From contig WBMV01004760.1 in NCBI GenBank assembly GCA_013396655.1, positions 812,046 to 876,045 on the forward strand: a stretch of 64,000 nt of DNA, read 5' to 3'. This document shows, piece after piece, positions 1 to 12,482 of this stretch; the first letter of the stretch is position 1, and every line of letters begins with the position of its first letter. The translations under genes and the position numbers were made by a program. Origin of the DNA: Campylorhamphus procurvoides. Lineage: Eukaryota > Chordata > Aves > Passeriformes > Dendrocolaptidae. Under the pieces are notes generated by a model that worked only from the letters and a program-made list of their open reading frames with translations, was not told the DNA's origin and did not search any database.

Positions 1-479
1 ACATAGCATATAGGAGATCCTTGGAGCCTTGAGGAAGGCAAAACTATTCTCAACTTTATAAATAAAATGTATGGGTATTTATAAATAACTTTATTTTAGA
101 TCTTTAAAAGTTATGGAACAAATTATTATTAATAATCAAATCAAATAGAAAACCAGTAGTCTTTTTATTGTTCATTTTCAGTAGCTTGATGTCGGTATCA
201 GACTGTATGACCTTATCTATCTGTTTATCTCAGTGGATATCAGAGATAACTCCTTTATCTGCTTCTGTGGAGTATTGTTTTAGAGATTATTTCAGTGATG
301 AAATAGAAAAGACATTAATATTGTTGATCTTGAATCAAGTGGCAAGAAGCTCCAAGCACAGCTGCTTAATAAGCTCCTCCAGTCTTGATAAACAGGAGAA
401 AGTCCAGAATAAGTAATTTGAAATTCAGTAAAAACTAGTCCATTTACAAGAGAGACGTCACAGGCACTGATGAGGTAAG
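1..479. other. AT-rich noncoding flank
   Basis: No gene is recognisable. The sequence is AT-rich with short A/T runs and scattered stops on both strands. Short open frames of 82 codons (168-416, plus) and 93 codons (292-573, minus) overlap each other and carry no recognisable domain, so I treat them as chance. The right part may be an even more decayed continuation of the CR1 relic that becomes recognisable near position 480. Confidence 0.7.
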
Positions 480-1095
480 AGCATGGAAAAAGGAATCTAA
501 ATTGCACATGGAATACCATTGCAATGAAGCTGGATCTAATTCTGGGATAGATATAACACTGGAAAAGAAGCAATTATTCTGTTCTTTCCAGCACTGGTGA
601 GACCTCATCTGAAAAGCTGTATACAGTTTTGATCAGGATGCTTTGAGAAACACAAATTAGAAAGGGACAAAAGGAGAGCAACAAGAATGACAGGAGTTTT
701 AAAGAACATGACCTGTGAGAAAGGCTTAAAGAACATGGTTTGTTTAGTCTAGAAAGTACCAAAGGGGGGACATAAGTCTTCTAACACATAAAATGTTGTT
801 ATAAAGGGGATGATGATCAATTGTATTCCAGTGCCCAATGGAGAAAGAGTAGGAGCAGTAAATTTAATTTTGCCAAGAATAACTAGTTTAGTTAGTAAAA
901 AGAAAACTTTTTCACTTTGAGTCTGATGAATCTGTAAGTGGAAACAAAACGTGGACATTCTTTCATGTACATGTAATGGAAGGTCTTTCCTTGAAGGTTT
1001 TTAAGAACAGGTTAGATGAATATAGCTTTATTTCACCGCGTGTTGGACTTGGAATAGGTGTTCTCCTGAACTGCCCTCCACCCTAGGTTTCCACA
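480..1095 (+). mobile_element. Old CR1 LINE relic (ORF2 C-terminal end plus 3' UTR)
   Basis: CR1 is the dominant non-LTR retrotransposon of birds and other sauropsids. Positions 591-629 translate to ALVRPHLKSCIQF, close to the conserved C-terminal reverse transcriptase block of CR1 (ALVRPHLEYCVQF-type), and the next codon, normally Trp, is TGA. Further matches to old CR1 copies follow in order: a stretch encoding the RRATRM-type segment near 675-690, a GTTATAAAG-GATG-TGATCAATTG segment near 798-822, a GAAGGTTTTTAAGAACAGGTTAGAT-like segment near 993-1017, and a degraded 3' tail to about 1095. Many substitutions and frame breaks show an ancient, inactive, 5'-truncated insertion. The left edge is uncertain: a TTCTGGGATA block near 539-550 still fits CR1, and anything before 480 is doubtful. 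The assignment rests on remembered family structure, not on an alignment. Confidence 0.88.
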
Positions 1096-2380
1096 GACTT
1101 TGTGAACAATGGATTAACTCAGCATGTGTTTACTTGCAAAGCAAGCAAACAGCAGATCCACAGCAAAATCCTTGTTGAATTAATCTTTGAGAACAGCACA
1201 GACAAGGATAATAAGGAGAGAACTGTAGTCATTGCTTTGTCTTACGTTTTTCAGCCATGGATCTTCTCTTTCCTTTCTGTGTTGTTATTTCCCATTCTGT
1301 CTGGCATTCATTTGTGCAGCACTTTGAGTGCCAGGTGCCATAAAACCTGCATTTCCCATTCAGTATTACACACAAATTCTAGAGATGTGGGGCTTGATGA
1401 CCATAAACCAACATGTGGTTTAAAGGAACAGAAGAAACTGAGAAAATTATGAACTTGAAAATCATCAGAGAACATTCTCAATTTTGTAAGGAGGCAAGGA
1501 AGTTGTGCATATTGTAACATAAATATTTAATTTAGTGAATGGTAGGGAGAGGTTTGGAAAGTTTTCTCACAACTTCTGAAGAGATGTAGTTGAACATCCT
1601 GGGGTTGAACATGTGTTAATCTTGAAACATTTCTGGTTTCTGTAGATAATACTGGATTTTCTAATTTACATGCTATTATATAGAGAAATACATGCATGTT
1701 ATATGTCTGTAAAAGTGTGTACATGTGCACTGGAGTACGTTTGTGACAAAGAATAAGACATTTCTGTACCCCTTTGAAAGAGAGTGCTGTACCACCAGTC
1801 AAGTTTCCAGCCACTTCTTACCTTTATTCCCTCTTTTTTGCTCTTCTCTTCAGAGGGAAGCATAGATTGATGACCTTTTTTGCCCTTGTATGTCCTTGTC
1901 TGGACCTAAACTCTGGTGAGGTTCTAAGAACTTCACAAATACTAGGAAGATTCTAACTCCCCTCTGCCCATGCACATGGCCATCTTAGAGCGAGTCATGA
2001 TGTGATCCCTGATTTTTATTTGATATAAATAAATTTTAGGAGATTGAGTGCTGCTATGTTCTTGACACTGCAATATTAACCACTTTTACTAGTCTTAAAA
2101 AAACTTGGAAAAAAGATAATTTTGCAGCTTTGCAGAAAACCAATTTATTCTCTTCAGTTTTGGCTTGGAAGTTGGCAATCTTTCTTCAATTCCACCTGGA
2201 AACATTTTGGCAGTCAGTGTGTATCCCGAAGTGCGGGTGTAATAGTCCTAGCATGAAAATGAGCTTAATAAGCATTCTGTCCTAGCTTCAGCTTCCAAGG
2301 AGGTGTAATATGGAGCCCCGTGTATAGTGCATTACAGTCATCTCATCTGGATCCTGCATCCAAGATCTATCTGGAACAAA

Positions 2381-2392
2381 CCCCCCCCCCCC
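2381..2392. repeat. Poly-C homopolymer (12 C)
   Basis: Twelve consecutive C residues directly precede ATGG. This is a simple mononucleotide tract, likely to vary in length between individuals and prone to sequencing error. Confidence 0.95.
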
Positions 2393-4857
2393 ATGGCTAA
2401 ATAAACTGGAACTTCCAGATTTAGACGCTGTCCTGCCCCACAGCACAGACTTCATCACAAAACCTCCTGTCCAGCTCCCTGTCTCTCATATTTCTCACCT
2501 CTCCACACTCACTGTTTTTCCTCAACACCTTTTTCCCTTGGCCTCAGTTGCCCACATCATCTTTCAGTTTTCTTCCTTGTATGAGAACTATCTTGGCAGA
2601 AGTGCCTGTTTGTGTCACACCAGTGATTGTGTGTGCTCTAGAAGCAAATTGCTGTTACTGGTGGAAGTTTTTAGGAATCAGCACATTTGTGTTCCCTGCC
2701 ACAGCTGCCTTCCTGCACTGCAGCCCTTCTGTTGGCTTTACCCTTTTATTTAGTATTGGGATGGGCCTGTAAGTTACTGTCCAAGAGGGAATTCTGCCTC
2801 GGTGACCACCAGTCTGGTCAAACTGAGACATCTTTTTCCCTTTGGTTTCCAATCTCAGGAGCCTCTCTGCCTCTTCCTATTTGTTTTCTATTCCGAGTTT
2901 CAGGATCTAGTCACTCATATTCACTTACTGTTAATTTCTGTGAGTATTTGACATTCCTGCTGAAAGTCCTTAACTTACCAGCACATATGACAGAACTCAA
3001 ACTCTAGGATGTTCTCCGCATAATGAATAGCATTCTTTTGCCATCACCCTGGGCTTTCTTCTTCAAGTTCATGAGAACTTTGCAATGTGGCTGAAGGTCC
3101 CAAGTTCAAGTTCCTGCTTAGTACAGTTTCTTCCTTAGTACATAGTAAAAAATTGTAATTGAATATTTAAATTAAAAGCAGTAGCTCTACACGAAATAGG
3201 GACTTTAAAAGAAGTGTAGGTAATCTATAGCATGTATGTATCTTGGATATACCTAAATTAGTCTGATGGCATTCTTAATAGGAAATTAAACCATTTGAGA
3301 ATCTGAATCTGCATCCGTGCAGAGGAAGACTGAAAGCATGACATCCAAAGAATTTTCATACTTTAAGACTTTATTGCCAGACCTGCTTATTATAAGAACT
3401 ATCCAATCTTCTTACTTCCCATAGCACTGGAAGTCTTTAAAGACATAAAATGTGCAGCATTTCTAATCTCCTAAGAGTTCCCTGAATTCTCAAGCTGTAG
3501 TGGATTCAAAGCTGAATGCTTTCCTCTGTGGTCACCAAGGCTACAAATATATTTAATTTTGTTTTATGATGAGAGATTGTTTTCATAAAAAAGAATCTGA
3601 TTTCTAGAAAAATGTGAATATCATGGGGTGTGCCACAAGGCTTTAGGAACTGGCTGTTTTCCAAAAAGTTGACCCTATTCTTAGAAGCCGTAATTGGGGA
3701 TGGAATGTCACATGGTGTCTAAGCATGTAAAAAGATGTCCTTTTACATCTTTTAATCCTGTCTGGCTACATAGAGATTTTGTTCCTACTTAAAACATTTT
3801 TGATGGCCCTTCTACAAGGTAGGGGTGTTTAGAAGTAATTTGACACAAACTCACCAACAAGTTTTCCGTTACTGAGATCTCAGCAAGGAGGCCTAAAAGG
3901 TGGTTCAAGGTTTCTGAACTATCCTCTTATCTAAAGGAAAAGTCCTCCTTATCAGGACAGTGACGGGACAGGACTTTATCTCCAGTCCTAAAGCCAACTG
4001 TTAAAGAGCTGGTCCATAGTTGTCTTAGTGTTACACGTGTGCCATTTTAAAACAGGCCTTTAAAAAGTATGCTGGTAAACTCATTCATTTGAGAAATGAA
4101 ATCTTATGCAGTGATGCAAGAAACTTGACAACAAACTGACCGTTGCCAAGTAGTTTTAGTATGCCACTAGAAACTAACTTTTTGAAGAAGACCACGTGCT
4201 CTCAAAAAATGTGTTTATTCTTTTGTAAAGTGGTGACTGGTCTTGGCAACAGGTCTTTGTTCATCAGCTGGAACTGCTAAATGTCCTTGGAGTTGCTGAA
4301 AGACCATATGTGAAAAATTGTGAACAGGTCAGATGGGATTTGGTTTGAGGTGGATGACTTTGAAATCAGAACTGCAGGACAGTCAAGCAACGATTATTAT
4401 TTTAGTGTCTGGATCCTGATCTACAAATCACTGTATTGATCCATATGTAGTTTTAGGGGAAGGGAGAGCATGCTGCTCTGTGTATTTTGGCAGCCCTGGC
4501 TGTTAACATAATGCCTTATATTCTGCGTCCATGCTGGAAAATTGCCAACTTCAAATTCCTGAATAGGCCTCAGGAATATTGAAACTGAGATTTTTCCTTG
4601 TAAAAAACCCAACAACACCAAACCAAACAACACAACCTAAAAGCCAGACAAACATAAATCAAAACAGATTATTTTAGTTAATGTGAACAACCATGGTTAT
4701 TTGAAAAGCATACAGTTCTTTAAACTCCTTGTCTGTGAGTAGGAAGTTCAACCAGAGCAGAAGTTTTAGTACCTGGAAAACTGAAATATCTTGTTAGGGA
4801 TTTTTCTGTATCATTGAAGATTTGTCTTTAATTCAGGAAAGAAGGCAAAAAAAAGAT

Positions 4858-4873
4858 GGGGGGGAGGGGTGGG
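4858..4873 (+). other. G-quadruplex-like G-rich tract
   Basis: Seven G, A, four G, T, three G. This fits four G-runs of at least three with one-base loops if the 7-G run is split. It lies in a longer purine-rich tract beginning about 4836. There is no adjacent gene or promoter to give it a role. Confidence 0.6.
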
Positions 4874-5149
4874 AGATGAAAACCCAAAGCACCAGTGATG
4901 TTGTCATGTATAAAACCAGTGATATGATATAGCTGTTTAATGCAAGAAATTGAAATTATTGGCTTCCTCCCTGACCCAGATTTTGTTTAATATTCGGTGT
5001 TTCTTTATCCTGTGTGTTTACACGTTGTATTTGGGCAGGTGTGAGCTTGCTCTAGTCTGTTCACTAAATGTCTATGAACTCGTTCTGCTGGTGCCTCAAG
5101 CTGCAAGGAGACACGCAATTGCATTAGCACAGAGCTGAGCCTGCACTAA

Positions 5150-5490
5150 GCTCATTGGAGTCACATGGATTTATTTAATTTAGGAATTTGGGCAGGGCAA
5201 GGTTTGCTTGTCGGTACATTCAGTATAAACAATCCCAGGCATATCCACTGTAAATAACTTGTATTGTACTGAATTAATTAGTGTTTTGAGAACTCAGAAG
5301 CGCAGTGCAAATTAGTCATATAAATGCTTTCACATTTTTAAGTATTTTGTCTAAATTTTCATCTTTGCTGCACACATTATTCTTCTGGAACAAAGAGCTT
5401 GTGATTCACATCAACCTTTGTTCAGACTTGTTGAATTGAATGTAATAAAGTCCTATTTGTGTCACCTATTTGTCACCTTTAAAACAACAA
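5150..5490. promoter_or_regulatory. Candidate conserved noncoding segment
   Basis: Low-repeat, AT-rich sequence with a palindromic GAATTAATTAG-type homeodomain site near 5271-5281, a second TTAG/CTAA-type core near 5312, ACAAAG/CTTTG-type SOX or TCF cores near 5391 and 5416, and a repeated TTTGTCACCT-like element near 5457-5478. There is no coding potential. It reads like vertebrate developmental enhancer sequence, but conservation was not measured, so this is inference from motif density and texture only. Confidence 0.25.
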
Positions 5491-8400
5491 TTTTCCAGTT
5501 AAATTGTATGTAGTTTATCATACCTATATTGTTTATTACAAACATGCTACCAAATGGCAAATTCTTCTCTTCTAATGAGGATGTAATTTCTAAGTGTTTC
5601 CCAAGCGTCAGTAAGTGTTATCATGGGCTTATTTCAGTAGATACAGAAAACTTTTTCTACCTCAGACTCTGCTTCATCCTCAGAAGAAAATTGAAATAGT
5701 TTTCCACAGGGGCTTGCCCACATATTGAGGTTAATATGATTGATTTCAAACGTAAGGATTATTGTAAGTCACATTATACTTGTGATGGAACAAAAGAAGG
5801 AGGCTTGAGATTTGGAAGAATCTGCTCTGAATTTGAATTTATCTTTCAGGGATACTCTAGTTGTGGATTTTGGTATGCTGCCATTTTGGAGTTACAAGCA
5901 CTGTACACTACTCAAAAATTCTCATTGAATGTAAAAGCCAAGAGAAATTTGGAGTATTTGTTAATTGTTTTGTTATTCCTAATTCTTAACTGTGATTATA
6001 TTGTAGTCAGATTATTTTTGTATACCTTTTAATTACACTAAATTTGTAATTAACTAAAATACCAGCTAAACCTGAGTTGTATTAAAAACAAGAAGTAGAA
6101 AATAGGTCTATGATACTCCAGGAGATGGATTTTGTATATTGAAAAGTTATACCTCTCCTTTGCTTACAGAAATGAATTTATTTTATGTTTTGAGGTTTAA
6201 TGAATGTGATATAAATGTATACACACTGCTCAGTGTGTATATTTATATATATCTATATTTATATGTTAGATTTGCAGTCTTTTCCACATATGGAAGAATT
6301 TTTTGAGATCATGTTTAGCTATAGAAACCTCTCCCCCTCACTTCCCCTGAATGTGTGTGTTATAATATACAACACATATAGAGGTTTACATTTATCTTAT
6401 ATTTCTTAGTAGAAAAATTATCTGCCACCATCATGGTCTAAAATAGGTCTTTAGACCAGCTGAAAGCCAAAAATGCATTTCTGGGAGACAGTAACCTGAT
6501 AACAAAAGTTGCATATCTGGCACTGGTTACTTAAGTGAGATGACATGTCACAGGCTTTCACTACAAAGGGGACCATAAATTTTTGCATTGCAAATCTGAT
6601 TTCATGGACCACTTCTTGTAAGAAGCATTGAGTTTCCGCTTCATCTAGTGGTAAAACTTTAGAACTCATGAGTATCTGGTGAAACATCTTCTTCATGTTA
6701 ATGCTAGTCTGGGTGTTGTAAAGTAAATGGTCAGAAACAACCTTTCACTTACCCCCATCTCCAGTATTGTGATTAATTTCAGCCTAACTATATACAAATA
6801 GAACAAATGGTGAGATGGGCTTTATGGTCATTTTAATAACTGGGTAACATATGGTTACTTGTGACCCCTTCTGTTATGGATAGCTATGAAAAGAGACTTC
6901 TGACATAGATACAGATTGCTGAAGCAATTTTTAAGATTTATTCAACTTTCTGAATATACAAATGAAACATAAAATAAAGACCTTCTAAAGCTCAATGCAC
7001 CAAAGACTTAAATGAATGCACTGTTAGTCTTCCTGCTTTCTAGTTACAGGCTCAGTTCTTCAAATCACTCATGCACAAAACTCTTCTGTAGTCAATTGTT
7101 CTGTGCTCTGAGAGTTTGGGAGGTTAGTCCTCAGCTACATTTATTCCTAGAAACCGAGTAGCAGATAAAAGTCTCTCTAAGCTCTGAAAGATTCTGGTTT
7201 TAGACTAAGTTCTTGACTTGAATGAAATGTCATTGCTTAGCAAGTAGATTTCTTTGTAACAAGTGGAAATTAATATTTGTAAATGTAAGTATTTGCTGTA
7301 AGTGGGACAGTTTCACAGTTCGGAGCCAGTAGTTACATGTTTAATGACCCATTAGTAGCCATAGATAACAGGGAGAGTAACGTAAATCAGTCATCAGAAA
7401 GTTAGTGGAAGAGATGAGCAGGTTATCGGTAGATTTATTTAACCCAAGTTAAGACATTAATTCTTAACATGCAGCACATGAAAGGGAAATGTGATGAGCC
7501 TTGTCAGGAAGGGTCTTCTATTGTGGGAAGAGAGCCAGAAAAGCTTAACTCATCAAGTGTTTAATGTTGCCTGTGTTGCAAAAGCTTTTGGCTAAAAGGA
7601 GATTAGGACTTTATTTATTTAAAAAGAACAGATTTAAAAAAAGATACTTGTATGCCACAAAAATGAGGGGAATTGTGCTGTAACCAAATTTTACACACAT
7701 ATTTTTATGAGCTGGCCTAATAGTAATGCATTTTTTGCAGTCCTTAGATCTGATCAAGAATTAAGGATTTTAATCAAATGCTTATCGTTCCTACTTCCTG
7801 CACTATGGTTCATATCCCGAAGTGGTGTTGGAGTGGGCACCCCAAATTCCTTTTTGATTGAACTTAAATGAAAGATACGTTGCAGGAGGTTCTCCAACAC
7901 AGTGAAATTGTTAAAGGGAGTTCAGTCCTGGAGATAAGGCAAAGTTAATCCCAAATACCTGACCCTCAGTACCAATTGTACTGGCTCTAGATCTGCTGCT
8001 GTTGCAACACTCTGCCAAATACAACCTCCTGCAACGACTGAGCCACAGTATGCTGCAGGAAGAATGGTTATGAACGGGCTGATAATTCCTGCCATCTGAT
8101 CATTAGAAGTTTGTAGATATACCTTATCATACAGACCATGATTAGAGTTATCCTTTGTTTCTAACCTGCTGTGTAATGTAGCCCTTGTTATCTGAAAACC
8201 AGGGTCTCAAATTCACTCCTGAAACAGATGAACCTTATAGAATTGATGGCTGAGAAATGTGCCTGCAAAACTTGCATCGAGATGCAGTCCAATAATAAAA
8301 CAGAAGATGTCTTTATACAAGCCGTCTACATCTGTGTGTAGTGTTTTCCAAGCACTATTCTTTAAATTCCTCATTTTGCTACTTTGAAGCCAGTTTTGAG

Positions 8401-8687
8401 GTTTTAATGTTAGGTTTTGTGTCAACTGGATCGGAACACTAAATTATATTTAGTAACAGCAGATGCTTGTTTTAAGATGGTAAGCAAACACGGTAAGTAG
8501 CAGCACAGAAAACAAAAAAGGACTAGGAAAAGGATTAAATAAACTCAATGAATTTATAATCTATTAATAGCCTATGTACAAAGGCTTTGATATTATTTGA
8601 GATTATACCACTGTATATAAATGTATGTGTAGATTAGATAGTTGGACATCAGTCCTAGAAGTTCAGAGCATTCAATATTTCAAACAC
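5491..8687. other. Noncoding sequence without recognisable gene
   Basis: AT-rich with short frames only (98 codons at 5736-6032, plus; 81 codons at 6451-6696, minus), none recognisable. It contains a TA-rich patch at 6232-6266 and a near-perfect palindrome at 6218-6241. The stretch 6450-6720 is slightly less AT-rich and could be an unrecognised old repeat, but I cannot assign it. Confidence 0.6.
6218..6241. repeat. 11-bp perfect inverted repeat, 2-nt spacer
   Basis: TATACACACTG is followed by CT and then its exact reverse complement CAGTGTGTATA. It runs directly into a TA-rich simple repeat (to about 6266), so it may have grown from CA/TA microsatellite sequence rather than being a functional hairpin. 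Confidence 0.85.
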
Positions 8688-8745
8688 TTTGAATTGATAA
8701 CAGTTGTATAATAATCAAGTGTGAATAGTAATCCATCAATTCAAA
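8688..8745. repeat. 11-bp inverted repeat with 36-nt loop
   Basis: TTTGAATTGAT at 8688-8698 and ATCAATTCAAA at 8735-8745 are exact reverse complements. Pairing does not extend inward or outward, so the hairpin is too short for a typical microRNA precursor. Confidence 0.8.
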
Positions 8746-11700
8746 TGGTATGTCTCAAATTTAGGGTTTTTTCCTGTTTTGCATGTAATGGAATTGAGAC
8801 TTGGCTTTGCAGTTTTTGTCACTGATTTGCTATTCTTGACCCTATAAACCAATGAAAGATCCAAGTTTAAAAAGCAGTTAATGTACACAAACATTAATCA
8901 AAAATTGCTTGATTATAGTTTATTGTTTGAAAGGGCCATAGATTAATGACTCTGTAGGATACACACTGATATGAAAAAATAAGCATACTTCTGGAAGACT
9001 CTGATCCAATATTAATAAATGATAAGGCATCACTGCAGCTTTTATTTTGCTTCAGTGTGTCAAGAATGCAAAAATAAGTAATGAACTTCATTTTTCTCAG
9101 AAGTTCAGTGAAGAATTCTGTATTCCCATCATTATCTGTTTGCATTGAGACACCAAAGCTTAGCTGCTTGATGCAATACTTTATTCATGAACCCAGTTAA
9201 AGGTACAGTCCTGATTCTTACATACTTTTTATCCAGTGCTTTTGGGTGGTTGTTCCTATCCATACAGAAATATCTGTAATACTAAGTTAGGATGTACACC
9301 AGTAAATATCCACTCCTCAAAATGTAATGGTCAGCAGAATGATAAGGACAGTTGAGGCTCATCTTGTAACTTCTCCAATATCTGGAGGAATTTTACTTTT
9401 CTCCTGATCTATCATCAAGCACCAAGTGTTTTTAAGTCAGTGCATTATGTAGCATCAATGACGTAATTATTCAAACAATAAAATGCTAGATAGTAAAACA
9501 TAATTATGTCATCTTTTTCTGTTAATCAGAAAATCTCTTAATGTTTTCTGAGTGATCAGTTAGGTTAAGTCTCTCACTGCCAAGTTTATTTTTCAATAAT
9601 TTTCTAGCTGTTTCCTGATCTGTTTACAGTCTTTCAAATATTCACAAGAGTGTGACATGAGCACCAGATGTATAATTCTGTTTATGGTCTTATGGTACTG
9701 AATAGAGATACAGCAAACCTTTTGATTTTTATTTCTCTGCCTCTATTAGTCCTGGTGAATTCAACATTGTCTCATGTGTCTACTTCCACCATGATCTGTG
9801 AAGCCCTTTTGGATATCACTGATTTCAGATGCAGTCCCCTGTCCCCTGAGCTTGCCCTGTGTGCTTTCCAATGATGATCCTGCATTCCTTATTTCAGGCA
9901 TACATGTAGGTGGCTGATAACCTTTATTCAGCTAATCCGAAAAATGGTCACATTTCCAAGCAGTCTTTGTCAGGCTTTTCTTTCAGATCATGGAAATATG
10001 GAACAAGTTTGGGATGAGAAAAGATACCTGCAGGTCCCCTTTCTTCTCCAGCAAACCTTCATTCTGTATAGAGCTAATTTTTCTGACACTGTGTCATGTG
10101 GCACATAATCAAATGTCTTACAGAAATCTCCGCATATTATTTCAAAGCACTTACCATATCAAATAGAGTCTCTGCGTAATTGGAAAAGATAGAAAGTTAT
10201 TTTGACAGGACCAGTACTCAATAAGGCAATGTTGATTGACATTAACTGAGCTCCAGCTTTTAATTTATTGCTTATTGTATATCAGGATCAGTGTCAAACT
10301 ATATAGTCTTTAATTTTCCATAAAACTCTGTACAAATATTTGACAATATTTGATTTTTTCCAACTCTTCTAAAATTCTGCCAAAAAAGAGATCACACAAA
10401 TAATTGAAGTAAAAACGAATGCCTGCGTGTTGGAAGAATTACAATGCCCTGAACAGCAAACCAGCTGTGTGTAGTTAGGAGGAGTCATTTGGAAATGTAC
10501 CGAGTTGCCGACTTTGTTGATTTTTGCTGTTTTTAAGGATATCACCAAAGATTAACCTAATGCATTCTGTTAGTGAAATAGGATCAAACTACTCAGTGGG
10601 AAAAAAATCCTTCAGTCTTTCTTGAACCTTTACTCTGGCAAAAGTCTTGTCAACTTGAAAGTCAGTTCAATTAGCGTTACCAGGCCTGAATGAGGGTGGC
10701 TCCTGTAGAATTCAGAGGGAATGACTTGTGTTTCCAGGGAGGCAAACCCAGCTCACTGGAAGTTTTACAGAACCTGTCCCTTTGTTGCAAAAACAAATAC
10801 GAATATTCAGGCCTTGCTGTGTCTTTGCTTTGTGGTGTATTTGTGCAGACTTTATAACTCAGATGTGTTCCAAGTTAACTGTAAAAAATTTGCCCACGTT
10901 TCTTCTGTGTTAAATGATAGCTAAGTTTATAGTGGACTGTCAGATTTCTTTACTTAATTCAGCAACATGCAAGACATCTATCTTAACATCTGGTTTTTAA
11001 TAACAGTTGACGTCTGGGAGCACTTTTTTATTCCAAGAATGGACTAGGAACAGTAGTGATACTGGCAGTGTATACTTTCAGGCTAAAATTCCTGTCCATT
11101 TCAATCATAATTAATTACCATTCATTTTATTTAGTTTTTAGATTTAATTAAGTGTCAGCAATATGCTATACCAGCTAACTTTCAAGGTTTAGAAACTATA
11201 GAATGTATTTTTTTTATGTTTTTAAAATAACAATGGGTGAATTTTAAGGATATCTAAAATGAGATGATTTTATTTGATTTTGAAATGCTGAGTTAAATGA
11301 AAAACCACTGTGTTGTGCACCTCTGTGTTCTAGAGGGTGAGTAACACGTGGTTGGACACAGTAGAACTATATATAGAGATGACCATGCACATAAAGAATC
11401 GTGGTAAAATTGTGATCTTCAGTAAATGTATCTAGGGAAGAACATTTCACTCTTGTGACTGAGTTCGTGCTTTTTATTTTGTTCTTATGAACTTGAAGTT
11501 AATAATCAATGTGAAGAAAGAGCTTCTGCTTTCAGCTTATCTACCATAAAATAATCCCTTTTAAAAACAATTTCCTGAAATTCTTATGAGTTTTTGTGTT
11601 TGCAATGAATGTTAATTATCACTAAAACTCTAAATAATTGAGTGATCCTAAAGGTTCAAAAGTAGAAAAAAGGAGAAAAACTATCTAATAGTATTCAACA

Positions 11701-11764
11701 ATATGTAGTGTTTAGCATTTGTTTAGAAGATGGAGTGAATTGATAGCATGATGGAAAAGTGTAC

Positions 11765-11870
11765 ATTGCTAATTATTGATTATTCATTATTGTAGTTATG
11801 AATTATTTTATTATTAATTACAATAATTATTAGTTATTGTATTATTAGTTATTGCACCTTGATTATTCAG
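11765..11870. repeat. AT-rich low-complexity patch
   Basis: Repeated ATTATT, TTATTA and AATTAT units with very few C or G over about 100 bases; both orientations of the unit occur, so the strand can fold back on itself. Typical degenerate trinucleotide-type low-complexity DNA. Confidence 0.75.
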
Positions 11871-12450
11871 CAGTTTTGTATCTTTTAACCTAACAGAATG
11901 TAGGACAATTTGATTATAGTAATTACTTTGCTTACTTATAAGCTTTGATCTTTTCTTTGCTGTCAGTGTTGTTTTGAATTGCGTGCAAATAAAAAAATAG
12001 ATAATCTTTTAATATTTAATCTTATAATCTGCTTCCTACACACTGTTTTAACTGGGAGGAAGGAATGTTTATGTCACTGTTGTTGTTGTTTTTTGGTTGC
12101 TATAGATGCAGGTTCTTATATACGTAACACAGGCTCGTTCAGTTGTTTTCACTGGCTTATATATATAAAAAAAAGTCTTGTTTTTAATAGCCAAGAAAAT
12201 TGTATTTTATATGCACCAAAGTAACTAACCTTTCCTTCTTTCATTCCAATGCCAACACTTTCTCTGTGCATCTCCTAATGTCTGGCACACAGGATGATGA
12301 GGAGGGTATATGGGCATAGCCGTTCCTATAAACCAAAGTTCCAGTTTTGTTTTGAGGGGTGAGAAACTCTCTTTTCTATCTTTTTCATTGTTGCAGTCTA
12401 ATTTTTATGTTTTATTTTAAACTGCATGGAGCTGTGTGTTTCTTGACAAA

Positions 12451-12482
12451 TGTGTTTGTGAATCCACAAGTGTGTTTGTGAA
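12451..12482. repeat. Short direct repeat, 20-bp period
   Basis: TGTGTTTGTGAA occurs at 12451-12462 and again at 12471-12482, separated by eight bases. Two copies only; probably a small local duplication. Confidence 0.8.

Larger units (their letters stand above)
1096..4949. other. Noncoding sequence without recognisable gene
   Basis: Frames here reach at most 116 codons (1102-1452, plus) and overlap opposite-strand frames; none shows a domain or codon bias. The stretch 2400-2900 is somewhat pyrimidine-rich on the plus strand, which creates several overlapping hydrophobic-looking frames at 2538-3007. The only structural items are the C-run at 2381 and the G-rich tract at 4858, listed separately. 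Confidence 0.65.

Noticed and set aside
1102..1452. 116-codon plus frame just after the CR1 relic
   Set aside because: Not part of a CR1 reading frame and no recognisable motif; starts downstream of the element's 3' end.
8688..8745. microRNA precursor
   Set aside because: Stem is only 11 bp with no extension; a precursor needs roughly 22 or more paired bases.
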